Position numbers and translations under genes: made by a program
In this document: positions 23,217 to 34,569 of the stretch, piece by piece
Layout: each line of letters starts with the position of its first letter
Numbering within the stretch: the stretch's first letter is position 1
Notes under the pieces: generated by a model
Told to the model about the DNA's origin: nothing
Database searches by the model: none
The model's input: only the letters and a program-made list of their open reading frames with translations
Source: Epiperipatus broadwayi
Taxonomy: Eukaryota; Onychophora; Udeonychophora; Euonychophora; Peripatidae
Assembly: GCA_028023455.1 (NCBI GenBank)
Contig: JAQFVV010012423.1
Coordinates: forward strand, 8,166,269 to 8,230,268
Reading direction: 5' to 3'
DNA: 64,000 bases

Positions 23217-26200
23217 CTGCAAAATAACATTAAAATATTATAAACTGCAGTTCAAGAAGTGCTTATTTATCTGATAAAATTAAATAATATATATTTCTAT
23301 TGTAACCTAAAAATAGAGAATCATGATATCCTGAAATCATCATCCAGATATAATGTGCCACCAATAGGAAGCCAAAATAAATAAGTACCAAAATAATAAA
23401 TAAATACATTGGTACATGCTATTAAGAATAACAATAAATAAATATTATCAATATAATATGTAACATTTAATAAATTTTAAGAGAATATACTCACTCTTAC
23501 AAATTAGAGGGATGCCATTAATATTGAAAGCATACATTATAGAATGATTAAGTTATATTAAATTTTCTTTCACAACACATCCCTTTCCCCATTACAACAC
23601 ATCTAATAACCATCATCAACATCTCATTGCTATAATCAGATCCACATTTCAAATCTTTTGATAAAGAATAATAGGTTCTTATATTTTGTGCCACATTGTT
23701 TATTATAATAATTTCTTTTGCAAAACAATTTCTTTAGTATTCTTTTATGTAATATTAAAATCTCAGGATTCAGTAATTAAAATTTTATAATATTAAAAAT
23801 TTACTTTTTTCTCATTTAAGAATTATTAGACAATGAATGGAACCCTGGTAGAAATATTAGGAGACATATTCTTACCCATAAGATAATATCTACCTAACTA
23901 ATGTTAATAATACACTTAAAATAAAATATTTTAATTAAAATGATATACATGAAAAACTCTTAATTTGGAATAAAAAAATATCAGAATTGCATTCAGATAT
24001 AATGAATGGATAAGGGATTTTATGGCCACTCAAGTTATTTTACTAATCACACCTATTAAATCTTTTTTATATGAATTTAAGATAAATAATTTGAGCATTT
24101 AATCAACTATAATCTTCTGAATAAAGCAAATAATAATTTTGTCACAAAAGTAGTCTTCTTATAAATGCAGTTGACTAAAGTGATCACTTAAAATTAAGAA
24201 AATGAATGAATAATTTATTTCTTAGATGCTTTCTCAACATCTGCAGACCATTTGAACAAAGTGATTATTATATTCAATTTTCTGTTTATGTACTCTTAAT
24301 GACCAACATAAATATAATTATATGATAGATTTTATAATGTCAAGATTTCTGGATAATATGTGTTAATGATGATATAAATACTATAAAACATATTTAACAA
24401 TAAAAACATTTATTTTGACAATAAAAACAAATAACAATTTTGAAAATCTACAATACTTCAAAGCAAACTATTCAGATACTATGCTACACAATTCACTACA
24501 TATGAGAAATACTTTTTAAAGTATATTATTTACTGAGACCCAAAAATACCACTTTTATTTTTAAATAAATATGTATTGGTTTTACACCCTAAAATACTGG
24601 CAAAGCACAGAAAAAACAGACCTACACATCAAAATAATCTATAACCTACATTCAGAGTATTCAAGACTGCAACAGAATAAAAGATGATGTTCCTCAGAAA
24701 AAACTACAATATTAATTGCAAATATTAAAGTCATGATGGTATACCATACATGGTTTTATATAAGATATACATGATATAATAAATCAGAGGTAAAGATAAG
24801 TAAGGCAATGAACCTAAATGATGGTATAAGTTCAAAGGGAGCACCTACAATTTGAGGGCAAAATTATGCTAGGACTTTGTCTGTAAACAAAGAAAATCAG
24901 AATGAATCATCAAAATATATTAGGAACAATAATAACTGCCTTAAATAAAGCACTTATGAGACATGAACAATATAACTCATGGAATATACTATAATAAGAT
25001 ATATATATATAGCTAAATCTCTAAAATATGTGCTAGCAACACACATCCATATGATTTCTTGGAAAAATATAACAAAATAAATATCAACAAGAAAGAAACA
25101 GTCACAATCTCTTGGATAATATAATGACAAGATAAGCATATACAATATTTACCTACAAGAGATATAAAGCTACTATCTCTTTATAAAACTTAACTGATGT
25201 GTAAAACCAACAATAAAAATGATTTGCCAAATCTGGTCTAATAAAAACATGGCCTGAAATAAATAATAATGTACAATATCTCTACTGGATCTGCATAAGC
25301 TCATGCATTCAAATAAATAAATTACTTATGACAGAGGACAAATAACACTTTAAAATTATATAGTGTCATAATATAGGAAATATTCTGTGAACTTCTTGAT
25401 ATTACAATTTATAAATAATGCATAAAAATATAGACAAAAATGCATAAAATAAAATACATGGTAAATTATAATAGCATAAAATTAAATTTTAAAATTCCAG
25501 TTTACCAAAATATATAATTAAAAGTCCTTCATTCTAGAGAGTTATACCAGTTAACAGAATATTGTCTCTGCAATTACCTTCTGCAAACCCCAAAATTTCT
25601 CCTTTTGTTAAAAAACACATCAAATTTAAAATTATATGTACAATATTCAAAATATTTCCTATAAGCAACAGATTTCATAATAAACATGAGCATGCAATAC
25701 AATCAATGGCCATTCAGTTTTCATGGAGAATATTTAAATAGGGCACTAGCAATCTTTTTGTACAATATTCTTTTATTCATTCCTTGGAAAATATAATTAA
25801 TGATAAATATGTAGTAGCATAGATAATTTTTGAAATTATTAATTATATTAATGATAACAATAATAATGAAATGTATAAAGCAGACTTGTAATATATTTAA
25901 TTGCATATAAACTTGAATAATAATTCACTAAGGAGCATTTTATATTTCATTTATAAAGTATACAACTGTTCTAGTTATTTAGTATAGTCCATAGTTAAAT
26001 GAAAGTACTAGCAATAAATTACTATCATAGAATATTAATTTTACAGTAAATGGTCATGTAATAACTTTCAGATGAAAATGTACATAAATAATTTTAATTC
26101 CACAGACTTAGAAATAAATGTATATATATTGTTTGCTTATTTTTGGAATATATTTTTTGAGTTGGACAATCTTTGAAAGTAGGACTGATATCTTGACATT

Positions 26201-26310
26201 TTTTTATAGGATGGACAAGCGAAAAAGGTTTGAAATCAATTAGTCTAATATAAATTTAAATTCATATTTTTATATAACTTATTTAAAAGTTCTTTAATAT
26301 AAAGCTTACT

Positions 26311-26519
26311 CTAATATAATAATCAATCTAAATAAGATTGAAATAAACAACTAAATATATTTACAATTATTTAATTATTTATTTTTCTTTTCTTATTGAG
26401 ACCTTTTCAAGATATCTTGAAAAGATCTCAATAAGAAATGAAAGCTAGGTTAAAAATTAAATAATTGTAAATATAATTAGTTGTTTATTTCAATCTTATT
26501 TAGATTGATTATTATATTA
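26311..26519. repeat. Loop-less palindrome, about 104-bp arms
   Basis: The sequence is a near-perfect inverted repeat with essentially no spacer. The centre is TTTTCAAGATATCTTGAAAA at 26404-26423, and the arms pair outward to CTAATATAATAATCAATCTA at 26311 and its complement ending at about 26519, with a small number of mismatches and a short indel near the centre. This is a typical snap-back transposon or foldback structure. Confidence 0.9.
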
Positions 26520-26631
26520 TGTATATAACAACTTTGTGAACAAACAATTACTATACTGAATATTTGACCATTGTATATATATATTAATAATATTACAAAT
26601 CGATGTCTGTATTTCTTCAAAACAATATACG

Positions 26632-26842
26632 TAAATTTATAAATAAATATTAGAAAATACAGTACTTAAAAGTTTATAAAAATATATCTATAACCGTCAC
26701 AGAATTATGGGGAAGCTGACATTTTAAAAGTGTTAGTTGACAAAAACTGCAAGATAGTTGAAAGCGCTTCTAAGTGACGGTTATAGATATATTTTTATAA
26801 ACTTTTAAGTACTGTATTTTCTAATATTTATTTATAAATTTA
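26632..26842. repeat. Snap-back MITE-like hairpin with perfect 69-bp arms
   Basis: The arm at 26632-26700, ending ATATCTATAACCGTCAC, is exactly complementary to 26774-26842, beginning GTGACGGTTATAGATAT. I compared all 69 positions and found no mismatch. The 73-nt loop at 26701-26773 is not AT-only and contains GGGGAAGCTGAC. Identical arms point to a very recent insertion or to gene-conversion-like repair of the arms. Confidence 0.93.
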
Positions 26843-27099
26843 TATATATATATGTAAAGCTTACTCTCTGTTACACTCATTTTCATTATAGAATTTTACA
26901 AATTCATTGGCAATAAAAAATGTTGATGAATTTTTAATAATAGTTTTTATATATATATTGATACTAATTACTAACAAACTAAACTGACATCACATTTCAA
27001 TAAACAAAATTTTCAGCAGAATGTCATCGTATTATGGTTTATTTACATAGAAATTATAGTCGATAACAAATAATTTTTTTTGTCATTGTTTAGATATAT

Positions 27100-27950
27100 G
27101 GAGGAATATTCGAAAGAGTACAACATAAAGTCATTTCAATCTCCAATCTACTTTGTTGCTTTTATTTGCAACAGAGTTGAAAAGCTTGATTTGCAAAGAT
27201 AAATCAATACAAATGGAAATAACACAGTTTATTTTTGCCATATTTTATGATGATTCACTCCAAATAGTCAAAACCTGTCATTAAATTTTCAATGAATGCA
27301 TATTTTGTTCTAAATTAGTTTTTAATTCCAGGAATTTCATCTTGTCAATCATTCAAAACTTTTTAACTGACAATATGAATGAATTTTGCATCAAATTTAA
27401 CATCATTGGACTGCGGAACAATATTAACTGAATGACACAAGAGATCCTCTTCTGAAAAAATTCACAAACTGAATTGTTTGATCCAAAACTGTCTCTAAAG
27501 AGTCTGGAAATACTTTTGAAGCTGGTGCCTAATGATATTTTTATACATTTCTCCTGTGTATCTTGCTTTTTCACAATAACATGACATTCCAATTTTGTCC
27601 CAACATATTAGATGCCTTATGTGTACAACAACCATACACATTGTGCCATAAAAAATTGTCTGCTTTAAAAAAATAAATAAACTTTTTCTAAAATATCTGA
27701 GGCCTTGATAGTCATTTCAAAAGAACAAAAAAAATCTCCTTTAAATGAACATACTTTGCAAACACCAGCAACTGAAAACATTATGTTATAGCAATCAATT
27801 CATCAAATGAAACTTAAAATAAGCCAAATGCTGCACATGTAATCTTTTGCACATTGATGTCAATATTCATATTACTAATTCTCTTTTGAACAATACTGTT
27901 TTATAATAAAATTGCAACAAACTTTTATTTCAATCCATTTTTCTTCAGTT
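27100..27950 (-). pseudogene. hAT transposase remnant, ZBED5/SCAND3-like
   Basis: Minus-strand decayed transposase. Reading down from about 27800: KGDFFCSF and MTIKASDILEKVYLFFKADN match the EEFLFCxxL...TTKAxDxFEKVxxFF region. FLWHNVYGCCTHKASNMLGQ (about 27680-27620) matches the W-x-N-V-x-G-x-C-T-D-G-A-x-x-M-x-G catalytic block, with the usual catalytic Asp of TDGA replaced (THKA). ASKVFPDSLETVLDQTIQF (about 27510-27455) and VNFFRRGSL follow, matching the LP-x-x-L-x-x-V-(M/L)-x-x-x-I-x-x-(V/I)-N-F-I block. SPMMLNLMQNSFILSVKKFL follows at lower similarity. Several stops and frameshifts plus the lost Asp show it is inactive. The family is one that also gave rise to domesticated genes, but nothing suggests that here. 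Terminal repeats not found. Confidence 0.75.
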
Positions 27951-28999
27951 GTATGTGATCCTTTCATTTTTCTAGCTCCAAGACTGTAATATAAAAACTG
28001 CTGTTTTATAGTTTATTTCTTGGAATGTTCCTATTGTTGAATCTAGTTTTATCTTTCTGAGAGAATTTTCATATGTCCAAAAATGCTTTTCCTCTTGGAT
28101 TGAGGATGAACATTCTACAAATGTTATTTGAACATTGTGAATCTTATAGAGTCATTTAAAACTTTTTTGCTATACATATTGTGTTGAATTTATTCCTTCT
28201 CATTGTAGATGATAGGTGTGAATTCATATTAAATATGTGAGTTATAAATTATGTAATAAAAATTATAAAAACAATAACACATCTAATGGACCCTTGCTCA
28301 TTTTTCAACATTTTAAGAAATATTTCTTTAAAATAAAATATAGCTAAATATTAAAATCTTCTCTTAATAATACCATGAACCACTCTCTTTGTTTTATAAT
28401 TTACATCAGATAACTAGACAGTAGTTTTTTGAAGTTAAAACCATTCCTAGTTTGCCTGATTTTTATGTATAATGATGCAATATGTAGAATAGAGAGATTA
28501 AGCCCACATTTAAAAAAATTAGAAATGCATTATGACTCCAAGAGATAATCATCCCATGCGAATATCTCTAATTTTGTAATTCGTGGATTATCTAATAGAT
28601 AATAAAAAGTGATTTATTTTCTTTGAAACTTCAATTAATAGCATAACATTAAATTGTAAAAAAGTGTACCAATGATAAAATGTTGACTCTTCACCATCTA
28701 TCCTTTTAATGAATCTATATAAAAAGTATAAATCCAATAAACTTTCCTTGAATTATTCAAAATGTTATTCTTGTATTCTTATTTTGTATAATTCTATGTA
28801 AGCCAATTTTGTAAATAACAAATCAGACAATATTTAATGTAAATAAATCTATTTTGTAATAAAAATAAGTTATTAAATACAATATTTTTTTATATTATTG
28901 AGAAACAGATCTCTGATATATAATGGAAGTATTTAAAAGTTGTTTTTCTAATCTACATCATAATATCGTATACAAATTATTATATAAATATATGTATGG

Positions 29000-29203
29000 G
29001 AAAATATTCCAGTGTACATCGCTAGCAGAAAATTAAATAGAAAATATTTAAATTGCCCCACCTGTAATGATATTTCAGCAATGCACTCTGTGAATAAGTA
29101 TAAAGTCTGAACCTCAAGAGAGTTTGTTTGTTTGAGGTACAGATTTTATATTTATTCATAAATGGCGTTTCTGAAATATTAACATTTGGAGGAGTGATTT
29201 AAA
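29000..29203. repeat. Foldback insertion flanked by 15-bp direct repeats
   Basis: Arms of about 70 bp (about 29045-29115 and 29133-29203) are complementary with scattered mismatches, for example TATTTCAG, GAATAA and CTGAACCTCAA against their mirrors, around a short loop AGAGAGTTTGTTTG. The whole is flanked by an identical TAAATATATGTATGG at 28985-28999 and 29204-29218. These look like a target-site duplication; a 15-bp length is more usual for target-primed retroinsertion than for DNA transposons. Confidence 0.8.
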
Positions 29204-29489
29204 TAAATATATGTATGGATAATAGATCATTTTATAGTAAGTCAAGCTTATAAAGTATTAAACACAAAAATTCATCTTAAAAATTTACTTCATGTTAAAC
29301 AGCACATATAATGTATAAATATTCATTGTGAAGATTAAATAAAATAATCATAAGGTTAATTGCTTAGGAAATCATGTGACATTTGAACATCCAATTAGTA
29401 AGTTGAATATAATGGATCCATTTATAAATAATAATCAAATGGTTTATTGCTTAGGAATTTGCAAGAAGTTTGAGCACAGGAAATGATAG

Positions 29490-29556
29490 AGTTGTAGTCA
29501 TGATCTGTGGATCCTGAGCTCTGGAGTCTGCTGCTCTACCATTGCACTAAACCATA
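29490..29556 (-). repeat. tRNA-like sequence (Trp-like anticodon arm), probably SINE or tRNA pseudogene
   Basis: The minus strand reads TTTAGTGCAATGGTAGAGCA, a good RNA polymerase III A-box and D-arm, then GCAGACTCCAGAGCTC, resembling the tRNA-Trp anticodon arm with CCA in the loop. The expected B-box is degraded (GGATCCACAGATCATGA), and a matching acceptor stem is not evident. It is therefore more likely a tRNA-derived repeat or pseudogene than a working tRNA gene. Confidence 0.55.
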
Positions 29557-29847
29557 CAGAACAACTGCTTCATTCAGATGACCAAACCATGATTTTTTTA
29601 GACTGTAGTTCATGAGTCCTCTATTATACTAAATTACATGCTATATAAAATATTTGATTTTATAAATATAAAAATGAAAGCAATAGGCATTTAATCAATA
29701 GCATAACTTAATGAAACACTTACTGAACACATAAATTCTAAAAATAATTTTGAAAAAATATTATAGAAATGATATATTAAAATAATAGTAATTAAAATAT
29801 ATATATATAATAAGATTGATTATTTAGTCATTAGTATATTCACATAC

Positions 29848-30029
29848 CAATAAAAGAAAAAAAGGTGCAATTAGGCCTCCTAATCGAGAAAAAACATTAG
29901 ACAAACCCAATCCAACCATTCTAATAACTGTAGGGTAAAGCTCAGATGAGAACACAGAAGTCATATTTGATGATCCGGTACATAATAAACGACCAATCAT
30001 GTTCAAAATTACAAGTAAAATATACATAT
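29848..30029 (-). CDS. SLC22-family transporter, exon encoding TM10-TM11
   Basis: 182-bp coding exon, minus strand. The acceptor is TATATTTTACAG; two bases (AT) complete the Asn codon begun in the 215-bp exon, followed by 60 full codons and donor GTATGT. The protein runs MYILLVILNMIGRLLCTG, then SSELYPTVIRMVGLGLSNVF and SRLGGLIAPFFLLL. (T/S)-(A/S)-E-(L/I)-(Y/F)-P-T-V-(V/I)-R with a following G-x-G, then SR-(L/V/I)-G-G-x-(L/I)-(A/S)-P-(F/Y), is the hallmark segment of SLC22 and related facilitators between helices 10 and 11. The frame remains open past the donor for seven codons, but the GTATGT site and phase agreement with the next exon support the boundary. Length matches the roughly 183-bp exon at this position in vertebrate SLC22A4/A5. 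Intact and apparently under constraint, in contrast to the surrounding repeats. Confidence 0.95.
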
Positions 30030-30734
30030 CTGTAAAATATATATATATATTTTCTAAAATATTTTATTACACATCAAACATATTAAATGGTCAAGGAATG
30101 TATTTGCAAGCAAACGATTTTTAAAAAACATTAAATAGTATGAGGTACCATATATAATTTGCCAACTAATCATTGTTAGAATTTCTCCTTGTCCACGGAA
30201 TATTTCAGAAAGTATTAACTAAAGATTAGAAAATCATTTAAAACAATATATTTTTGAATCTTCATACAAAATCAATCAGAGATCTTTAGCTAATAAGCTC
30301 TATGTACCTTCACCCAGCAACTAAAAGTTGATACATGGCTGTATTTATTAAGTATTAATTTTGAAATTGGATATTTTGTAAACAGAACTAATTCTCATCT
30401 TTTTTAGTAGAGATTACAAATAGAGTTAATTATCCTATTTTACGAGTATTATTCTAAAAATAGATTGTTGTTATAAAATAACATAAAAAACTCATTAAAG
30501 TTTAGGATTAATTCTAAATATAGAAATGTTAAGATAAATTGTATTAAATCATTGTCAAACAGTTGCAAACTACTAAGTTGTGTAATGTGATGCAGTATTC
30601 TTTTATTGAAATTAGGCCACTCTCAGTCAATAAGCCAAAAACAATCTCTTCGTTAATCATTATAATTTCCTATCCTGTGAAACATGCAAAATCTCAAATC
30701 TATTCATGTTCACAACATTATCTTTAAATCAGAA

Positions 30735-31030
30735 GCAAACTTGCCATACAGTAATGTCACCCAGTGCATTTCAGAAATCAATGGATGCAAGTACGATTAT
30801 GCATAAAATCCCTATTTAGTGCCTACTCATCCAATATTCCCAGACTTTCTAGCTTATGGCTTTCTTCAGTGAGGAGTCTTGGATCTGAGAACACTGCATG
30901 AACTAACCTGGGGATATTGGATGAGTAATTCACTAGACAGGAATTTTATGCATAAACCTCTTCTTGCATCAATTGATTATTAAGGCTTGCATTGTGAATC
31001 ATGACTACACAGAGAATTTGCTATTGTTTT
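30735..31030. repeat. Foldback repeat, diverged copy of the 39-40 kb family
   Basis: An imperfect inverted repeat. The left part contains AATCAATGGATGCAAGTACG, ATTATGCATAAAATCC and TACTCATCCAATATTCCCAG. The right part contains their mirror images (GGGGATATTGGATGAGTA, AATTTTATGCATAAACC, CTTGCATCAATTGATT). The same words occur in the same order in the larger inverted repeat at 39091-40098, so both are copies of one family. Confidence 0.85.
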
Positions 31031-31388
31031 AACAGCTTTATTAACATAGGAAATAGTGAGCATGTAATGTTTTAGTGGTTTTATGACATTATCTTTACTT
31101 AACTCTCTAATTCCAATATAATAAACAAAAAACCCACTTTCTTTACAATGATTTAATTCATATTTATTTTCCTATAACTTTATTATTTGAATTCTTTCTT
31201 TTTGAGTTTATATTATATTAACGAATATTAATATTTTCTATACATCACCTAGTTTACAAAGTAAATCATTTAAATTACTCTGTTTATACAAATATTCTCG
31301 TTACTGAAGATTCAAACTTTAAAAATAAATTATTTTCTTTCCTATTATTGTAAACCAATTCATGTAGTTTGCTTATTTCTATGTATAT

Positions 31389-32195
31389 TCAAATTAAATA
31401 GTAAGGATTTTTCATCCTAACATATGCATTATACTGTTTTTTTTTGTATTAACCCAATGATGACTTATTGAGTATTGAGGAAACTCTCAAACTAAGAGTC
31501 AAGATAGAGACTTTAACAACTTATCTTTAACCTACATTCTAATTACATAAGCCAATCTAAAACATTTCAGTTTAAGAGTGAAAAGATGCTTCTCCATTCT
31601 CTTTATTTCCATTATTTTCTTTTCACATTAACTTTCATGAAATCTTTAAATTTACTATGTGAAATGCTTTAGATTGGCCTATATAACTAGAATATAATTT
31701 AAAGATTCTGTTCTTATCCATTCAAAAGTCTCTATCTTGTGTCTTAGTTCACGAGTTTTCTCAACTCAACAAGACATCATTGAGTTGATGCAAAAAACAG
31801 TACAGCATATGTTAGGATAAAAAATCCTTATTGTTTAATTTGCATACAATCTGTGTGCTAGCAAAATAAAATTACATAATTTCTAATATTTCCAAGTATT
31901 AGCACATAGTAAATCTAAAGATTTCTCAAAAGTTAATATGCAGAAAGAAAATAATGAAAGTAAAGTGAATGGAGAAACACTTTCATGCTCTTAAACTGAG
32001 ATGCTTTAGATTGGCCTATATAACTAGAATTTAGGTTAAAGATAAGATGCCATTTTTATTTTTTCTAAAGTCTTTATCTTGTATCTTAGTTCGAGAATTT
32101 CCTCAATACTCAACAGATATCATTAAGTTAGTATAAAAAACAGTACAGTGCATGTGTTAGGATGAAAAATCCTTATTGTTTAATTTACATAATGT
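31389..32195. repeat. Foldback element with a third, tandem arm
   Basis: Arm A (31389-31570; AAATTAAATAGTAAGGATTT, CATCCTAACATATG, then to CAATCTAAAACATTTCAG) is mirrored by arm A' (about 31655-31850; ending CATATGTTAGGATAAAAAAT). A second A' in the same orientation occupies about 31995-32195 (GATTGGCCTATATAACTAGA to GTGTTAGGATGAAAAATCC). The middle segment of the first unit (CTCCATTC, TATTTTCTTTTCACATTAAC) reappears in inverted form at about 31900-31990, before the second A'. The element has thus been duplicated with its middle part inverted. Confidence 0.85.
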
Positions 32196-32480
32196 CTGTG
32201 TGCTAACAAAGTTAATATTATATATTCAATTTTTTTTATTCTCTATACCTAATCTTTATCTCTCCAATTCTTTATCTTTATTATTGAAACTATTCTTCTG
32301 TCTCAATCTTTACAATTAAAGCAATCTTCATAATTCGTCTATCACATTTTATGAAAATATATTGTCACAAATCTTTGTCCAATTATTTAGATTTTTGGTA
32401 ATAGTATGTATACTGAACCCCACCATTTGATGGTGCTGCTTTTTGCCCAATGCACATCAATATACCAATTCACGGGCCGT

Positions 32481-33360
32481 TGGTTTCTTTACAGAATACT
32501 ATGGTAAAAATTTTTTTTTTCACTTTCTATACATAAAACTCGTATGGTTTTTTTTCATTTTTAATAAACAAACACTTTGTTTTTATATAGTATAGGGGGG
32601 GTTTGGTTTGCTTTTAAATTATCGCCTTTTTTTTTGATTTTCAATTATCGGTTTCTTTACATAATACTACAGTAAAAAAATTTTTTTTTACCCCTTTCTA
32701 TATATAAAACTCATCAGTTTTTTTTCCTTTTTAATAAACAAACACTTTGTTTTTAGATGGTAGAGGGGTTAGTTTGCTTTTAAATTATCACCTTTTTTTT
32801 GGATTTTGAGCTTCTTTTTTAAAGCCTTAAACAATTCAGTTTTAATAAACCAACAGTTGGTTTTTACAGGGTGGAGGGATGTTGGTTTGAATTTTAATTC
32901 TTGTCTTTTAATATCTTTTGCCGATGTACTGGAAATGTCACATATTAATTTTAAAGGTGTTCAAATATAGAATACATATAAAGAGATAGATTAACAAAAT
33001 ATACGAATTATTGGAGGGGGGTTGGTTTGCTTTTAAATTATCGATTTTTTTCCTTATCGACTTTTGATTGATTTTGAGCTTTTTTTTTTTTTTTAAAAAA
33101 AAGTCTTATTAATGAATTCATTTTTAATCAGTTAATTTTTAGAGGGTGGAGGAGGGTTGGTTTGATTTTTAATTATCGACTTTTATATTCTTATTATGAG
33201 GTTTTTTTTAAAATATTTATGCTACCGAAATCTTTATATGATAGCGAAAAGTTCTTTCTTTATTTTTGTCTTTTTCAAAAAGCCTTAAACAGTTCGTTTT
33301 TTTTAAAAAAAACATTTTTTAGGGGGGCAGGGAATTATGGTTTGTTTGACTACAATAGGA
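32481..33360. repeat. Degenerate tandem array inside the TIR element
   Basis: About five degenerate copies with a unit near 160-170 bp. Recurring words are TTTTAATAAACAAACACTTT, a G-run followed by TTGGTTTG or TTAGTTTGC, CTTTTAAATTATC, and long T runs. The first two copies (about 32481 and 32648) are most alike; later ones (about 32830, 33010, 33130, 33290) are shortened. Confidence 0.75.
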
Positions 33361-33456
33361 GATGACCTTCAAAGCTGTAATGGGATTTTAAAGCCGTCCA
33401 ACCAACTTCCCTTACGCAGACCCCAGGTACACTTGCAGGAGTGGCAATGGAATTCC

Positions 33457-33963
33457 TCAGATCCTGTAGTTGACTAAAACCATGTTCCTCCTGCAAACAT
33501 ATAGCTTCACATCTGGCAGGATGTTCTTATTCTGGAAAAACATAACAGCGTCAACTTCTGCGGTTGATAATTCACTCCTTTTCAACCAATTTTGAACACT
33601 TGCCATTGACATTTTACTGTTCTTATATGGATTCACATGTAAATGTGCATTTGTGCATGAACTTAGCAGAACTCTGCTGAAAACCCTAACCTTTTCAGTT
33701 GGTGTGCAGTTCAAAATCATAGGGAAGCATGTGTGATGGCCTGACAATTCTTAATATGTAATACTAAATCCACTACACTTTCTCAAAATTTTTCCACAAT
33801 AAATTTTTTGAGTTTTGCATCCTTCAAATATGGCCACCATCAAATCAGACCATAACAAGTACTGAATTGCGCTCACTTGAGGAATACTGTCACAAGTCAA
33901 TGTGCGTAGTATTTCATTACATAATCGTAGGATATCATTGTCTTCTAGGCAGCCTGTTATGGC
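33457..33963 (-). pseudogene. Unrecognised coding-like segment carried by the TIR element
   Basis: On the minus strand one frame is open for 169 codons except for a single TAA near 33755. It lies entirely inside the TIR element. Composition is balanced and protein-like (for example AIQYLLWSDLMVAIFEGCK, KMSMASVQNWLKRSELST, KLYVCRRNMVLVNYR), unlike the Lys/Asn/Ile/Phe-rich chance frames elsewhere. No signal peptide, membrane segment, zinc finger or transposase motif is visible, and I do not recognise the family. It may be a captured host-gene fragment or a decayed element-encoded protein. The single stop and lack of a clear start argue against a working gene today. Confidence 0.5.
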
Positions 33964-34569
33964 TTAAACAACACTATTGTAGTGCTAGCCATAAGTTAGG
34001 CTGCTAAAGTGATATATTGATGTGCGTTGTGTGAGAAACAATGCCATCAAATGGTCGGGTTCAGTATACATACTATTATTGAAATTTTCTATTACCTTTC
34101 TTATCCATCTTGTTACTTGTCAACTTAAAACTCAAAACCTATTTTTAATATTCTATTACTCTCCATAAATTGCACCCCCCAAAATTTCAATTTTTATTTA
34201 CATCCCTCATATAAAAAATTGATTATCCTATCTACCTCCAAACACATCTCCCTGTTTCCAAACATGACATCATACTTTCCTTTGAATGCTTTTTAAAATA
34301 TTCAGTGTTCTTTTACTACCACACAATACATCATTCCCACAGATTAATCTTGATACAGCAACTCCAATACAATTCTTGGTACATCATATCTATTAAATGA
34401 AAACAATGAATATCTTTATCAATCTTTTCCTTTGCATCATTTATCAATTTTACTTCCCAATCATCTAATAATCTTTTTTTATTGTTCATAATATTTCTCA
34501 AGTAAATTAAGACTTATTCATATTTATATTCCCCAAAAGAAATTTTGTTTTTTCTTTTTCTCCAATATT

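Larger units (their letters stand above)
23217..29847 (-). other. 6.6-kb SLC22 intron
   Basis: Intron between the 182-bp and 128-bp exons. Donor GTATGTGAA at 29847-29839; acceptor TTTTGCAG at 23217-23224. Contents listed separately: two palindromes (26.3-26.84 kb), a hAT remnant (27.1-27.95 kb), a foldback insertion (29.0-29.2 kb) and a tRNA-like sequence (29.5 kb). The rest (23.2-26.3 and 27.95-29.0 kb) is AT-rich sequence in which I see no gene. The chance frames at 24954-25145 and 25721-25906 have no motifs. Confidence 0.85.
32401..34076. mobile_element. Non-autonomous TIR transposon, 1.68 kb, TA target site
   Basis: The ends are inverted repeats. The left end ATAGTATGTATACTGAACCC at 32401-32420 is matched exactly by the complement of 34057-34076, and the repeat continues with mismatches for about 67 bp (CATTTGATGG; CACATCAATATA). 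The element is flanked by TA at 32399-32400 and TA at 34077-34078, consistent with TA target duplication as in Tc1/mariner-type elements. Next to the left TIR lies a T-rich tandem array; next to the right TIR is a minus-strand decayed coding segment that is not a recognised transposase. No autonomous partner is in the window. Confidence 0.88.

Noticed and set aside
29490-29556. Functional tRNA-Trp gene
   Set aside because: The B-box is degraded and no acceptor stem pairs; kept only as a tRNA-like repeat.
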